The notes under the pieces: generated by a model
What the model was told of the DNA's origin: nothing
What the model saw: the letters and a program-made list of their open reading frames with translations, nothing else
Database searches by the model: none
Assembly: GCA_025057975.1 (NCBI GenBank)
Contig: JANWUV010000007.1
Coordinates: forward strand, 62,001-126,000
DNA from: Chloracidobacterium sp.
Lineage (GTDB): Bacteria > Acidobacteriota > Blastocatellia > Chloracidobacteriales > Chloracidobacteriaceae
DNA: 64,000 nt
Direction: 5' to 3'
Translations under genes and position numbers: made by a program
In this document: piece after piece, positions 1 through 9,466 of the stretch
Layout of the letters: the number at the start of each line of letters is the position of its first letter
Position numbering within the stretch: the stretch's first letter is position 1

Positions 1-614
1 AGCGAAACCGTCGGCGGCAACCGCGCAATCAGCACCCACAGCACGGCAACCAGTCCCACCCCAATCACCGCCATCTGCTTGACATCGTTCCACGCCACGG
101 CGCGGACGCCACCCACGACCGTGTACAGCGTCGTTACGACGCCCATGACCAGGATCGTGGCGGACTCAGGCCAGCCCAGCGCCGCCGACAACACAACCGA
201 CGGTGCGGCGATGACCACCGAAGTCGCCAACCCCCGCGACAGCAGAAAAAAGACGCTTGTCAGCGTCCGGGCGCAGCCGCCAAAGCGCCGTTCCAGAAAC
301 TCGTAGGCGGTGAAGACATTGGCTCGGTAAAAGCCCGGTACGGCCGTCGCGCAGAGGATGACCATGGCGACCGGCAGCGCAAAATAAAACTGAATGAAGC
401 GCAGCCCGTCGGCGTAGCCCTGCCCCGTCGCGCCGACCAGCGTGATGGCCGAGAGCTGCGTCGCCATCACCGACAGCCCCACCGTCCACCAACCCAAACT
501 GCGGTTAGCTCGGAAGTAGCCGTCCGGCGTGCGGCTTCGGCGACCCGCCCGAAAACCATCCACGATGAGATAAGCAAAGTAAGCCGCAACGATGGCCCAA
601 TCCAGCCCGGTCAT
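1..614 (-). CDS. Sodium:solute symporter (SSS/SLC5 type), N-terminal part, runs off left edge
   Basis: Only the first ~204 residues are present; the open frame continues past base 1. The product should be an inner-membrane carrier using a Na+ gradient for solute uptake. The visible part has a first hydrophobic helix (about residues 4-20), the loop [16 protein letters not shown] typical of the stretch before helix 2 in SSS proteins, then helices with [12 protein letters not shown] and a glycine-rich turn, and a later helix ending in [17 protein letters not shown], another SSS hallmark. The start ATG at 614 overlaps the TGA of the upstream kinase gene (ATGA, 611-614), so the two are very likely translated as a coupled pair. 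The substrate cannot be told from this fragment. Confidence 0.85.
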   Translation of the reverse strand, partial: MTGLDWAIVAAYFAYLIVDGFRAGRRSRTPDGYFRANRSLGWWTVGLSVMATQLSAITLVGATGQGYADGLRFIQFYFALPVAMVILCATAVPGFYRANVFTAYEFLERRFGGCARTLTSVFFLLSRGLATSVVIAAPSVVLSAALGWPESATILVMGVVTTLYTVVGGVRAVAWNDVKQMAVIGVGLVAVLWVLIARLPPTVS

Positions 615-3370
615 GGGACGGCCGCCCGTCTTTTTCCGGCCAGTGCAAGCTCAGGAATCCCAGCACACAGCATCAGATTCGGCGCATCGTCGCTCGCCGC
701 CACCACCAGCACCCGTCCGTCCGGCGAGAAGGCGAAACTTTCCGGCGGCGAACCGAAGATGTCCCCCACGAGGCGGCGGCGTGTGGCTGTGGTGTCCGCG
801 CCGGGACGGAACTCCTGCATGAAAACGCCTACCTCGCCAGCGGTTGAGACCCAAGCAATGTGTCGGCCATCCGGCGACCACCGTGCGCGGCCATGGCTCA
901 AACCGCCCAACCCCGTCTCGATGGAAAAAACCTGCGCGCCGTCGGTCGCCTGTACAACGCGGATGGCGTTGCCGTTGCCTTCGCGCATCGTCGTGACATA
1001 GAGCACGTAACGCCCATCCGGCGACACCTCGGGCCACCGCGCCGGCATGTCGGCGACAAGCCGCCGACCGTCTGCGCCGTCCACCCCCAAGCGCCAGAGG
1101 CCGTAATCGGGATGGTCGCTGACAGTAAAGAATATTGTCCGGCCGTCCGGCGAGACAGTCGGATTCTGGGCGCTCGCGTTGAAAGCCGTCAGCGCGCGCC
1201 CGCGCGTCCCGTCGGCCGCCGCCGTCCAGATTTCAAACTTGCCGGTCCGGTTGGAACTCCAATACAGCCGGCCGCCGTCCGGCGACAGCGCCGGGTCCCA
1301 GTCGGTGGCTGGGTGTGTCGTGAGGGGCGCAAGACGGCCGTCAGCGAAGGTCAGTCGCCAGACATCGTTGTTGCCCGTTCGATTGGACGTAAACACCAGC
1401 CCGTCGCCCTTTGGCGTGTAGCGCGGTTGACGGTCAATGCTCGTGCCGCGCGCCAGCACGCGCAGCTGCGGCGGCTCGCCGGGCCGCACGCCAAGCCGTA
1501 CTTCAACGAGATTACCGCGCCGTGAACGGGCTTCGTAGAGCAGTCGCCCGTCCCGCACGTCGCACACCGGCGTATCGTGCGGCAGGGCGGCGATGACACG
1601 AACAGTGCGCGTCCGGAGGTCAAACGCCAGCACGCGCGCTGGCGTAACGATGTTGGGCGCTTCCGGCGAAGTCGCCTGAACGGCGACGATGGTGGCGCTG
1701 TCTTCAAGCCAAGCAGGGCTGGACAGATAGCCGCCGCGTTCTGTCGGGTCAAACTGGCGCACTTCGCCGGTGGCGACGGTGGCGACCCAGACCGACGAGA
1801 TCACATTGCCCGCGACGACATCCTTAGTCAGCGCAATGAATTGACCGTCCGGCGACCAACGCGGACGCCGTAGGCGCAAACCCGGCAGACGCACAACGGG
1901 GCGCTGGTTGCTGCCGTCGCTTTCGACGCTTTCCAGCAGCGTCGAGGTAACGCCCTGCTCCCGAACCCAACGGATGAAGCACAGGCGGCGGCCGTCGGGC
2001 GACCAGTCGCCTTCCACGGCGTCGTCCACCACCTTGCGCGGCTCACCGCCCAGCGACGACACCACGTAAAGCGCCGTTGAACCATCGCTTGCACGACGTG
2101 TAAAGACAATCCGCTGACCGTCAGGCGAGAAACGCGGCGCACTGTCTTCCCCTTCGGTAATCGCCACCTCGACATCCTCGCCGGAGAGACGCTTGATCCA
2201 GATGCGCTGCCGGCCGTCGCGCTGTGAAGCAAAGGCAATGCTTTGACCATCCGGCGACCACGCCGGAGTGGTGTCGCTCCCGGCGTTCGTCAGGTAGGTA
2301 TAGGTCAAAAACGGCGGCGCTGAGCGACTACCCCATATCCAGCCAGTGAACATCCCTGCCAGCGCCGCCGCTACGAGCGCCCCTGCGCCCCACCACAACC
2401 AGCTTCGGTCGCCGACCAGCGCAGCATCTTTGAAAACTTTTTGCGACAGCGGCGGGACGGTGGCATCGCGGCGCGTTGTCTTCGCCGCCGGAGCGTTTTC
2501 CGTTGTCCCCGGCTGGAGAGTGCGTAAGACAAAGGCAAGGTCGCAGGCGCTTTGGAAACGCTGCTCTGGCCGGCGGTGCAGGCACCGCGCGAGGATGCGG
2601 CGCAGATCGGCCGGCAGGACATCCGTCTCACTGAGTTGCGCCAGCGGATCGTCGCGCAGGATCGCGGCGGTGACTTCCGCCGGCGTCGCGCCTGGAAAAG
2701 CGCGGCGTCCCGTAAAGACTTCAAACAGCACCGCACCCAAGGCGAAAATGTCGCTTCGGCCGTCGAGCGGCGCACCACGTACCTGCTCCGGGGACATGTA
2801 GCCAACAGTCCCGACGACCATACCGGGCGACGTGGCAAAGGTCTCTGACGCGCGTACCGTTTTCTCCTCTTCTGAAAAGGGTTGTGGCTTCGACATGCGC
2901 GCCACCCCAAAGTCAAGAATTTTGACCTGTCCATCGGCCGTCAGAAAGATGTTCTCTGGCTTGAGATCGCGGTGAACGATGCCCTTCTGGTGAATAGCGG
3001 CGAGTCCCTCGGCGACGGCGACGGCGATCGTCAGCCCTTCTGTCCGTAAGACTGGGCCCTGACGCAGGCGTTCGCGCAGGGATTCACCTTCAAGGTATTC
3101 CATGACGGCGAAGGCGCAGTCACCTTCCACGTCAAAGTCGTAAATGGCGCGCACGTTTGGATGCGTCAACTGGGCGATGGCCCGGGCTTCGCGCTCAAAG
3201 CGCAAGCGTACTTCCGGGTCATTGACCAGATGGGGCGGCAAAACCTTGATAGCGACATCCCGATTGAGTCTAAGGTCACGCGCACGATAAACCTCCCCCA
3301 TGCCGCCGGCACCAAGCTTTTCACAGATTTCGTAGTGCGCAAGGCGTGTTCCGACGGCGGGCATAGACAA
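611..3370 (-). CDS. Membrane Ser/Thr protein kinase with TolB/WD40-like propeller
   Basis: A receptor-like eukaryotic-type kinase of about 919 residues. The cytoplasmic kinase domain (about 12-280) has the glycine loop GAGGMGEVY, the lysine in VAIKVLP (K42), catalytic [14 protein letters not shown] and the substrate-loop SPEQVRG. One membrane segment follows at about 330-350. The remaining ~560 residues carry repeated WSPDGQ/FSPDGR motifs of PD40 (TolB-like) blades forming a probable periplasmic propeller. This kinase-helix-propeller layout is common in Acidobacteria. Start: GAGGTGA lies 6 bases before the TTG at 3370 but about 12 before the ATG at 3364, so TTG is favoured by the RBS while ATG stays possible. 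The stop overlaps the start of the symporter gene, suggesting regulated transport. Confidence 0.93.
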   Translation of the reverse strand: MSMPAVGTRLAHYEICEKLGAGGMGEVYRARDLRLNRDVAIKVLPPHLVNDPEVRLRFEREARAIAQLTHPNVRAIYDFDVEGDCAFAVMEYLEGESLRERLRQGPVLRTEGLTIAVAVAEGLAAIHQKGIVHRDLKPENIFLTADGQVKILDFGVARMSKPQPFSEEEKTVRASETFATSPGMVVGTVGYMSPEQVRGAPLDGRSDIFALGAVLFEVFTGRRAFPGATPAEVTAAILRDDPLAQLSETDVLPADLRRILARCLHRRPEQRFQSACDLAFVLRTLQPGTTENAPAAKTTRRDATVPPLSQKVFKDAALVGDRSWLWWGAGALVAAALAGMFTGWIWGSRSAPPFLTYTYLTNAGSDTTPAWSPDGQSIAFASQRDGRQRIWIKRLSGEDVEVAITEGEDSAPRFSPDGQRIVFTRRASDGSTALYVVSSLGGEPRKVVDDAVEGDWSPDGRRLCFIRWVREQGVTSTLLESVESDGSNQRPVVRLPGLRLRRPRWSPDGQFIALTKDVVAGNVISSVWVATVATGEVRQFDPTERGGYLSSPAWLEDSATIVAVQATSPEAPNIVTPARVLAFDLRTRTVRVIAALPHDTPVCDVRDGRLLYEARSRRGNLVEVRLGVRPGEPPQLRVLARGTSIDRQPRYTPKGDGLVFTSNRTGNNDVWRLTFADGRLAPLTTHPATDWDPALSPDGGRLYWSSNRTGKFEIWTAAADGTRGRALTAFNASAQNPTVSPDGRTIFFTVSDHPDYGLWRLGVDGADGRRLVADMPARWPEVSPDGRYVLYVTTMREGNGNAIRVVQATDGAQVFSIETGLGGLSHGRARWSPDGRHIAWVSTAGEVGVFMQEFRPGADTTATRRRLVGDIFGSPPESFAFSPDGRVLVVAASDDAPNLMLCAGIPELALAGKRRAAVP

Positions 3371-3751
3371 ACTTTGTCACCTCGTTTCAGTAGTTCACCT
3401 GAGACTGAGGCAAGCCAGCTTGTAACCACGGGCTGAGTATACTGGCTTAGGAAGCTACGTGAGCAGATAAATTTCGGTCAATCAGCTGGCGACTGTTGTC
3501 AGGATTGGCTAGCAAGCGCACCTTTGAAAAAAAGTAGTGTTTGGCAGTGGTTGACAGGCTTGAGGTTGTTGAAAAGCGCTGCTGGACACATTGTGCGCGT
3601 CTGAATGGGGCGTCTTGCGCATCGGAGGCGCTGCATAGCCAACAGGGCGCTCAAGTGAACTAGGGTCGTCTTTGGACAAGCGCATATTGCCATGCCACTG
3701 GACGCACTCCCGGCCAGAAAGAGCTCCCCTCAGCTCGCTTCACCTTGTGCC
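3371..3751. other. Intergenic region, no gene seen
   Basis: About 380 bases between the kinase and the CYTH-CHAD gene, both on the minus strand. The only open frame (minus, 3499-3693) has no recognisable RBS or domain and I do not regard it as a gene. The kinase RBS lies at its left end. No convincing terminator hairpin or structured RNA was found. Confidence 0.5.
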
Positions 3752-5296
3752 CTAATCTTTCCCAACCCAGTACGGCTGCGCCCGGCGGAAGTCTCGCCAT
3801 AGCCGTTCAAGTTCTTCCAGCCGCCGGGCCTGCTCACAGGCTAAGAATCCGGCGACAAATCCAGCGGCTTCCCAGACGGCAGGGCCGCCGTTTTGTTTGA
3901 TGGCGTCTAGGCAGCGCATTGTCACAGCGGCGTCGTTTAACACACCCAGCACGTCCTGCAAATCAGCCAGACATCGAATGAAACGTCGCGCCGACTTCGG
4001 ATGCCGCCCGGCAAAAAACTCCGCCCCATAGCGCAGTTTCTTGGCGGCGATGCGCAGCGCATGCCGCTCGGCTGGGCTAAGACTGTTAAGGCGCTCTCCC
4101 CGGCGCAACAGTTGGCGATGGCGACGGTGCAAGGCCGCCTGCAACCATGCCGTCGCCGTCATCACCACGGGCGGTTGGGTCGCCAGTTCGCGCTCCAACT
4201 TGAGCCATAGCCGCACCAGACGCGACGAACCAACCGCCGCACGCGCCCGGAGGTTCGCTGCCCGGCGCAGCGCCGCCGCTACGTCCAGCAACTCATCCAG
4301 TCGCTCTGGCTGTTCAAGGCGCGTCCGAACGCGCGTCAGCGTTTCTGTCACAAATACGTCCCAGTCACGCGCCGCCGCCAGCTCGCCCATCAGCCATTTG
4401 AGTTCTCCCAGCCAGTCTGGCCGGCTGCACTCCATAAAGCGCAACAGACCAAACGCCGCCCGCATCCGGCGTAGAGCGACGCGCATCTGGTGTACATATT
4501 CTGGGTCGGGATCGGGAGTGTTCAGAAAACCCGACAGATTCGCCTCAAACTGCCGCATGCAGCTGCGCACGATTTGCTGGAACGCCAGCACCGCCGGGCC
4601 GTCGAAATCCAGCGTTGGTGGCACGGCCTTGACGGGCGTTGGCGTAACGGCTCCAGTCAACTGATAGCCGCGCTGCGCTTTACTGCGCGGTTCAAGAGAC
4701 ACCGGGAACGCTGTCGCCAACTGTTCCGCCAACTCAAAAAGGCCAATCGCCTCGCCGGTCTTTAGTTCCAACTCAATCTCAGTAAGCGGCGCAACTTGCG
4801 CATTCCCACGCACTTCGCCTCGATCTAGCGCAACTTCAATCTGGGTCTCATCCCGGACAACCTGCCAAGTCTCACGCCAGACGTCCGTCTCAAAACAAGG
4901 ACGTAGCTCCGAGACGACTTCCGGCGGGAGACAGGCTCGGATGTCCGGCGGCAAGGCGTCGAGCGCAGGGCCTTGACGCGATATCGGGGTCTCCCACTCA
5001 AATCGCCGCGAGAGAACGCCGCCGGCACCCTGCCACCCTTTTACGGTTTGCACCCACCGCCGTCCAACGCGCCGCAAGCGTAGAGACAGCCCTCGCTTGA
5101 ACAACGCTGCTTCAGGGGTGTCGAAGTAAATGGTGCGCAGTCGGGCGCGGGTTCGCGGCGCCTGACGCACAACAGGATGCCGTCTCAACCGGCGTACTTG
5201 GTCAGGCGCAAGGGCCAGCCTTATCTCAATTTCAACCGGAGAAACCTGAGTAGCGACCTCCGCGATCGGCGACGAACCCGCCGCAGATTTTCCCAT
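3752..5296 (-). CDS. CYTH-CHAD domain protein (triphosphate tunnel fold plus polyphosphate-binding CHAD)
   Basis: A 514-residue soluble protein. The N-terminal half (about 20-215) is a CYTH/triphosphate tunnel domain: acidic-basic pattern near the start (VEIEIRLAL, where the usual final Lys of ExExK is Arg), YFDTPEAALFKRGLSLRLRR, a central TVKG strand and the late TEIELELKTG strand. The C-terminal half (about 230-500) is a CHAD helical bundle with VHQMRVALRRMRAAF and paired basic helices (AAKKLRYGAEFF). CHAD domains bind polyphosphate and often sit next to CYTH, so an inorganic triphosphate or polyphosphate role is likely by family. Start ATG 5296 is preceded by GGGAG at good spacing. It lies 114 bases downstream of the HEAT gene on the same strand and may share its transcript. 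Confidence 0.9.
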   Translation of the reverse strand: MGKSAAGSSPIAEVATQVSPVEIEIRLALAPDQVRRLRRHPVVRQAPRTRARLRTIYFDTPEAALFKRGLSLRLRRVGRRWVQTVKGWQGAGGVLSRRFEWETPISRQGPALDALPPDIRACLPPEVVSELRPCFETDVWRETWQVVRDETQIEVALDRGEVRGNAQVAPLTEIELELKTGEAIGLFELAEQLATAFPVSLEPRSKAQRGYQLTGAVTPTPVKAVPPTLDFDGPAVLAFQQIVRSCMRQFEANLSGFLNTPDPDPEYVHQMRVALRRMRAAFGLLRFMECSRPDWLGELKWLMGELAAARDWDVFVTETLTRVRTRLEQPERLDELLDVAAALRRAANLRARAAVGSSRLVRLWLKLERELATQPPVVMTATAWLQAALHRRHRQLLRRGERLNSLSPAERHALRIAAKKLRYGAEFFAGRHPKSARRFIRCLADLQDVLGVLNDAAVTMRCLDAIKQNGGPAVWEAAGFVAGFLACEQARRLEELERLWRDFRRAQPYWVGKD

Positions 5297-5410
5297 AGCA
5301 AATCACTCCCTTGATCGTCTTGGGTAGGGCGGAGCGTGGCGCACGCGCTCCCTAGGCCGTCACACAGCTTCTGAGCTTCAGAGGACGCGGTAGGATTCAC
5401 TACCTCAAGG

Positions 5411-6694
5411 TCAGCGCAGGTTTGAAGTCGAAGTCGGCGTAATCCGCGCCAGCGCCAGTTCGGCCGTCTCACGGACGCTGAAATGTTCATCCTCAATCGC
5501 GGCGCGCTCCAACGTTGGACGCACGTCCATTTCACTGACGCCCACAAGCAACCCAAGGCCGCGAGCAGCCGCCGCACGAACGCGCCACTCTTTGTCGTGA
5601 GTCGCTTCAGCCAGTGGGATGACCGCTTTTGGATGGCGCGTCGCCGCCAACGCATGCACGTAGCGCCAGCGCATGGGGAGTTCCGTGTTTTTGAGGTTCG
5701 CTGTGAGCGTGGCGAGGTCCTGCATCTCGACGCGCACCGGCGCGACCGCCTTTGCCGCCGGCGGCGGCGGCAGGGCTCGGATCGTCCGTTCGCGCGCGAT
5801 GGTGAAGTTTTTCAGGCTATGTCTGGCGGCGGCGCGCACCAGCGCGTTGTCGTCACGGACAGCCAGACGCTCAAGAACACGCTGCGCTTGCTGGTATGGC
5901 TCAATGCGCCGCATCTCCATCGTACCGAGCATGGCGACAGCGTGAAAACGCAGGTTGGGATGTTCCTCCTCGGTCGAAGCCACTAGATTCTCGACCAAGC
6001 GGGCTTCTTCGTCAGGGATGTAGCCGAAGCTGGCCAGCGCCAGCATAGCCTCGACGCGGACGCCCGGTTCTTTGGCCTTCCGCATATCAACCAACAAGGG
6101 CGAAACCGCGCGCTCGTCCACTACACGTGACGCCGCGTCACACAGCCGCAGGTGCGCCCGCCAGACTTCCCGATTACGTGCCGCCAGCAGAGTTTCTAGG
6201 GCTTCCTCCCGACCGAGCCGCACCATCTCCGAAGCCGTCCAAGCGCGAATCGTCCAGTCCTCATCGTCGAGGAGGCGGATGATCTCCGGCAGGGCCGCGA
6301 AGTCCTTGAGGCTGACCAGCGCCGAGACCGTTAGGCCGCGCACTTCCGCCGAGTCGTCATGCAGGCGCTCCCGTAGCGGTTCGCTCGCACGTGGGTCATC
6401 GAGTTTCCCTAGTGAGTCCACTACCACAGCACGCACTTCCGGTTCGGGATCGGACAACCGCTTGAGCAAAGCATCCACGGCTTCCTTTGCCTCCGAGCCT
6501 GAGCACTCCGCCAGCTCGCTGGCGGCGCGCACTCGGCGGGTCGGTCGCTTGTGTTCAAGATTCCGCAACAACTCTCGGAGGGGACGCCGGCGCGGCCGGG
6601 CAGCGCGGCGGTATAGCCAACGCACGGTCAACACAATCACGGCGGCGGTGCAGAATGAAGCAAACAAAGCCCAGAGGACAGGGAGGCCCTTCAT
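5411..6694 (-). CDS. Membrane-anchored HEAT-repeat protein
   Basis: A 427-residue protein. It begins with a single hydrophobic segment (about residues 4-26) followed by a run of arginines, which suggests an inner-membrane anchor with the rest in the cytoplasm. From about residue 40 to 250, and again from 335 to the end, it consists of ~31-residue helical HEAT/PBS-like repeats with the signature DPEPEVRAVVVDSLGKL and DDEDWTIRAWTASEM. A Pro-rich linker near residue 310 separates the two solenoids. HEAT solenoids act as protein-binding scaffolds; the partner is unknown. ATG 6694 has GAGG about 11 bases upstream. It is divergent from the SUMF1-domain gene at 6967. Confidence 0.85.
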   Translation of the reverse strand: MKGLPVLWALFASFCTAAVIVLTVRWLYRRAARPRRRPLRELLRNLEHKRPTRRVRAASELAECSGSEAKEAVDALLKRLSDPEPEVRAVVVDSLGKLDDPRASEPLRERLHDDSAEVRGLTVSALVSLKDFAALPEIIRLLDDEDWTIRAWTASEMVRLGREEALETLLAARNREVWRAHLRLCDAASRVVDERAVSPLLVDMRKAKEPGVRVEAMLALASFGYIPDEEARLVENLVASTEEEHPNLRFHAVAMLGTMEMRRIEPYQQAQRVLERLAVRDDNALVRAAARHSLKNFTIARERTIRALPPPPAAKAVAPVRVEMQDLATLTANLKNTELPMRWRYVHALAATRHPKAVIPLAEATHDKEWRVRAAAARGLGLLVGVSEMDVRPTLERAAIEDEHFSVRETAELALARITPTSTSNLR

Positions 6695-6966
6695 GATACG
6701 CTTTTCCTCAGAAACGATGCAGCGGCCGTGCGCTTGCGAAGTGATGACGCCTCTAATCTACGACAAATTCCTCGGTATTGACAGTAGCCGGGCGCGGATA
6801 AAGCGCCTTCCGAAAGGTCGCTCTGTGTTTAGTTCGGTTTGAGCGCACGTCCCGCCAAGGCTGAAAAACAAACCAAAAGCAGATTGCTGAAAGATACAAT
6901 CTATAACTGATTGGCGGTGACAACGCCGACCACCAGACAACCTAATTTCCTTAGCAAAGCCAAGCC

Positions 6967-8310
6967 ATGTCATGGGCAAAACGGTTGCTTCAGGACTCGA
7001 CGCCGGCCTTCCTGCGCCGACGGTGGAGATGGCCGACGCTGGTGATTATTCTCGTCATTGGAATGAGCCTCTGGCAGCCGGCTGAACGTACAGTCCGGTC
7101 ACAGGAACTGAGTACGCGCGTTGGTACGTCGCAGCCGACGCGCGTTGTGCGCGTTACACCGAAGCGGGCAAAGGCGGTTGTTCGTCTCACGGAGGAAGAC
7201 CGCGCCTGGAACGCCATTCGCCATAGCAGCGACCCGGAAGCTTTCAAAGCCTTTCTGAGCAAGTATGGGCCGGACAGTAAGTACGGGCGAATTGCCGAGC
7301 GGTTGGCCGAAAACGCCGAACTGGAACGGCTGCGCAGCCGCAACAAAGGCGGCGGTGACGCCCCACTCATCATGCGTGAGTTGGCCTTTGATGAGTTCCA
7401 AACCGTAGACCTGACCCCAGAAGGTCACATTGTTAACCCACGCATTTTGAAGTCTGAGCTAGTAGCGATTGAACTTGACCGGGAAAAGGGGGTCATCTTG
7501 GAGTTGGTGCGGATTCCGGGCGGCGAGTTTCAAATGGGGTCGCCAGAGCATGAGGTCGGCCGGTTGCCGAACGAGAAACTGCATGAGGTTACTGTCCCGG
7601 AGTTCTATCTTGGCCGTTATGAAGTCACCCGCCGGCAATGGGCGTTTGTCGCGTCGCTGCCCAAAGTCAAAGACGACCTACCGCTTGATCCTTCGCCGTC
7701 GGACACGCCACGACCGCGACGCTCCCCGCGCATGGCACTGCAGAACACCGACACGTTGCCGGTTGAGAACATCACGTGGTCGCAGGCGGTTGAGTTTTGC
7801 CGGCGACTTGAAAAAATCACTGGCAAACATTTCCGGCTGCCAACAGAAGCGGAATGGGAGTATGCCTGTCGCGCCGGGTCGTCTAAACCGTTCGCATTCG
7901 GCGACACCCTAACCACGCGCGTCGCCAACATCAACGGTGAAATTCCCTATAGCAAGGGCAAGCCGTCAGCAACCGTTGGCCATCCATTGCCGGTGGGGTC
8001 GCTAGGCATTGCGAATGCGTTCGGCCTTTTTGACATGCACGGCAACGTCTGGGAGTGGTGTCAGGACGCCTTCGTTGAGGACTACGACCATACGCCGACG
8101 GACGGCAGCGCTTACGACGTACTCAATCCGGTGTATCGCGTCCGACGTGGGGGCGCCGCGACATACAAGGCCGAGTTATGCCGGTCGGCGATGCGCGGCC
8201 GCGCCGAACCGGAACGACTCGGCAACTGCCCGACTTGTGTTGGTGGGACGGGTCTGCGTGTGGCGATTCTTGCTGAGGACCTGAAGCTGACGGATGATGA
8301 TGACGAGTAA
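6967..8310 (+). CDS. SUMF1/FGE-sulfatase-domain protein with N-terminal membrane segment
   Basis: A 447-residue protein. An Arg/Trp-rich N-terminus and a hydrophobic stretch (about 22-40) act as signal or anchor. The SUMF1 (formylglycine-generating enzyme fold) domain covers about 165-440: GEFQMGSPEHEVGR, YEVTRRQW, RLPTEAEWEYACRAG, DMHGNVWEWC, RRGGA and a final GLRVA strand. True FGE enzymes have two active-site cysteines (CxxxC within a CRSYC-like motif). Here the motif reads CRSAMRGR, keeping the first Cys but not the second, so it is probably not a sulfatase-activating oxidase. Proteins of this kind often act as nonenzymatic or ergothioneine-type relatives, or as partners of Ser/Thr kinases. 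No sulfatase gene is in the window. Confidence 0.88.
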   Translation: MSWAKRLLQDSTPAFLRRRWRWPTLVIILVIGMSLWQPAERTVRSQELSTRVGTSQPTRVVRVTPKRAKAVVRLTEEDRAWNAIRHSSDPEAFKAFLSKYGPDSKYGRIAERLAENAELERLRSRNKGGGDAPLIMRELAFDEFQTVDLTPEGHIVNPRILKSELVAIELDREKGVILELVRIPGGEFQMGSPEHEVGRLPNEKLHEVTVPEFYLGRYEVTRRQWAFVASLPKVKDDLPLDPSPSDTPRPRRSPRMALQNTDTLPVENITWSQAVEFCRRLEKITGKHFRLPTEAEWEYACRAGSSKPFAFGDTLTTRVANINGEIPYSKGKPSATVGHPLPVGSLGIANAFGLFDMHGNVWEWCQDAFVEDYDHTPTDGSAYDVLNPVYRVRRGGAATYKAELCRSAMRGRAEPERLGNCPTCVGGTGLRVAILAEDLKLTDDDDE

Positions 8311-8541
8311 ACGTGGCTGGCAGACCGCAGCGGTGGACGCCCTGCATCTCCTGGTGTGTTTTCCACCAGTGGAGGGCCGTGCGCCTAAGGGATTTTAGAT
8401 GGCTTGGGTGCGTTAGGCTTGACCAGAATTGGCATGACGCGCATCTTTTTTGAACAGCCTTCGTAAACTGCGAACTGCCGCAAGGTGGCGGCACTAAAGA
8501 CAGGGCTTTGCACCATTTTCTGTCCAAACCGACGGCTCACC

Positions 8542-9249
8542 ATGCCCATTCTGGAGTTTCCACCGGTCGAAGAAGCCGACGAGCATGGTCTTTTGGCAGT
8601 CGGCGGCGACTTGCACGTGTCATCGCTGCTGCTGGCGTACAGCAACGGCATCTTTCCGTGGCCGCACGAAGGTTATCCGATGCTGTGGTTTGCTCCGGCT
8701 GAACGGGCCATTCTCGACTTTGCGGATTTTCACATTCCGTCCCGGCTGGCGCGTTACCTCAAAAAAGCCAACTTCACCTTCCATATCAACACTGACTTCC
8801 CTGGGGTCATTCGCGGCTGCCGCATGAGCGTCCGCAAGCATCAGCAAGGGACTTGGATTACGCCGGAGATTGAGGCGGCCTACACGAAGTTGCATTACGC
8901 CGGTTACGCGCACAGTTTTGAGGCGCGCAATCCTGCTGGCGAGCTGGTCGGCGGGATGTACGGCGTTATGATCGGACGCGCGTTCGCTGGAGAGAGCATG
9001 TTTTACCGCGAGTCCCACGCCTCAAAGTTTGTCATCATTCAAACCGTAGAGTACTTCCGTCGGCACGGGATGACCTGGTTTGACATTGAAGTGATGACGC
9101 CGCACATGGCGATGTTTGGGGCGAAGGAAATTCCGCGCGCCGAGTTTATGCGGCGACTCAAGCAGGCAATCGCCGAGCCGCCCATTCCATTGCCGCCTCC
9201 GGCGCGACGCCGTCTGCTCCATCCCACCTCGACGGCACAAAGACCCTGA
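8542..9249 (+). CDS. aat: Leucyl/phenylalanyl-tRNA--protein transferase
   Basis: Transfers Leu or Phe from aminoacyl-tRNA to the N-terminus of proteins that carry an N-terminal Arg or Lys, marking them for ClpS/ClpAP (N-end rule). The protein has the family's landmarks: GLLAVGGDL near the start, YSNGIFPWP, LWFAPAERAIL, the GTWITPEIEAAY segment, GGMYGVMIGRAFAGESMF and the HMAMFGAKEIPRAEF stretch close to the C-terminus. Length (about 235 residues from ATG 8542) fits the family. A GTG at 8485 would add 19 residues that do not resemble known Aat N-termini; neither start has a clear Shine-Dalgarno sequence. It stands alone, followed by a hairpin with a T-run. Confidence 0.93.
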   Translation: MPILEFPPVEEADEHGLLAVGGDLHVSSLLLAYSNGIFPWPHEGYPMLWFAPAERAILDFADFHIPSRLARYLKKANFTFHINTDFPGVIRGCRMSVRKHQQGTWITPEIEAAYTKLHYAGYAHSFEARNPAGELVGGMYGVMIGRAFAGESMFYRESHASKFVIIQTVEYFRRHGMTWFDIEVMTPHMAMFGAKEIPRAEFMRRLKQAIAEPPIPLPPPARRRLLHPTSTAQRP

Positions 9250-9409
9250 GCCGTCATGTGTCATGGGACAAGCGTCAACGGCAGGCAACACCCCGCTGAG
9301 CCACTGGCTTGTGCAGCGAGCGAGCCGTCACCATCCACGTCCGGGATGGCGGAGAGGCGTTCAGACGGATGACTGGGGCGTACGCGAGTTGACACGAAAG
9401 CATACCCCT

Positions 9410-9427
9410 AGCCGGCTACGGCTTTTT
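9410..9427 (+). terminator. Putative Rho-independent terminator after aat
   Basis: Stem AGCCG/CGGCT with a 4-base loop (GCTA) followed by five T residues. It lies 160 bases after the aat stop and just past the 3' end of the convergent protease gene. The stem is short, so confidence is moderate. Confidence 0.4.
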
Positions 9428-9466
9428 ACTCTCTAAAAGCGGCGCAGCCCACGCGCCCAGTCTTGC

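Noticed and set aside
3499-3693. Small minus-strand open frame of 64 codons between kinase and CYTH-CHAD genes
   Set aside because: No RBS, signal or family-like sequence.
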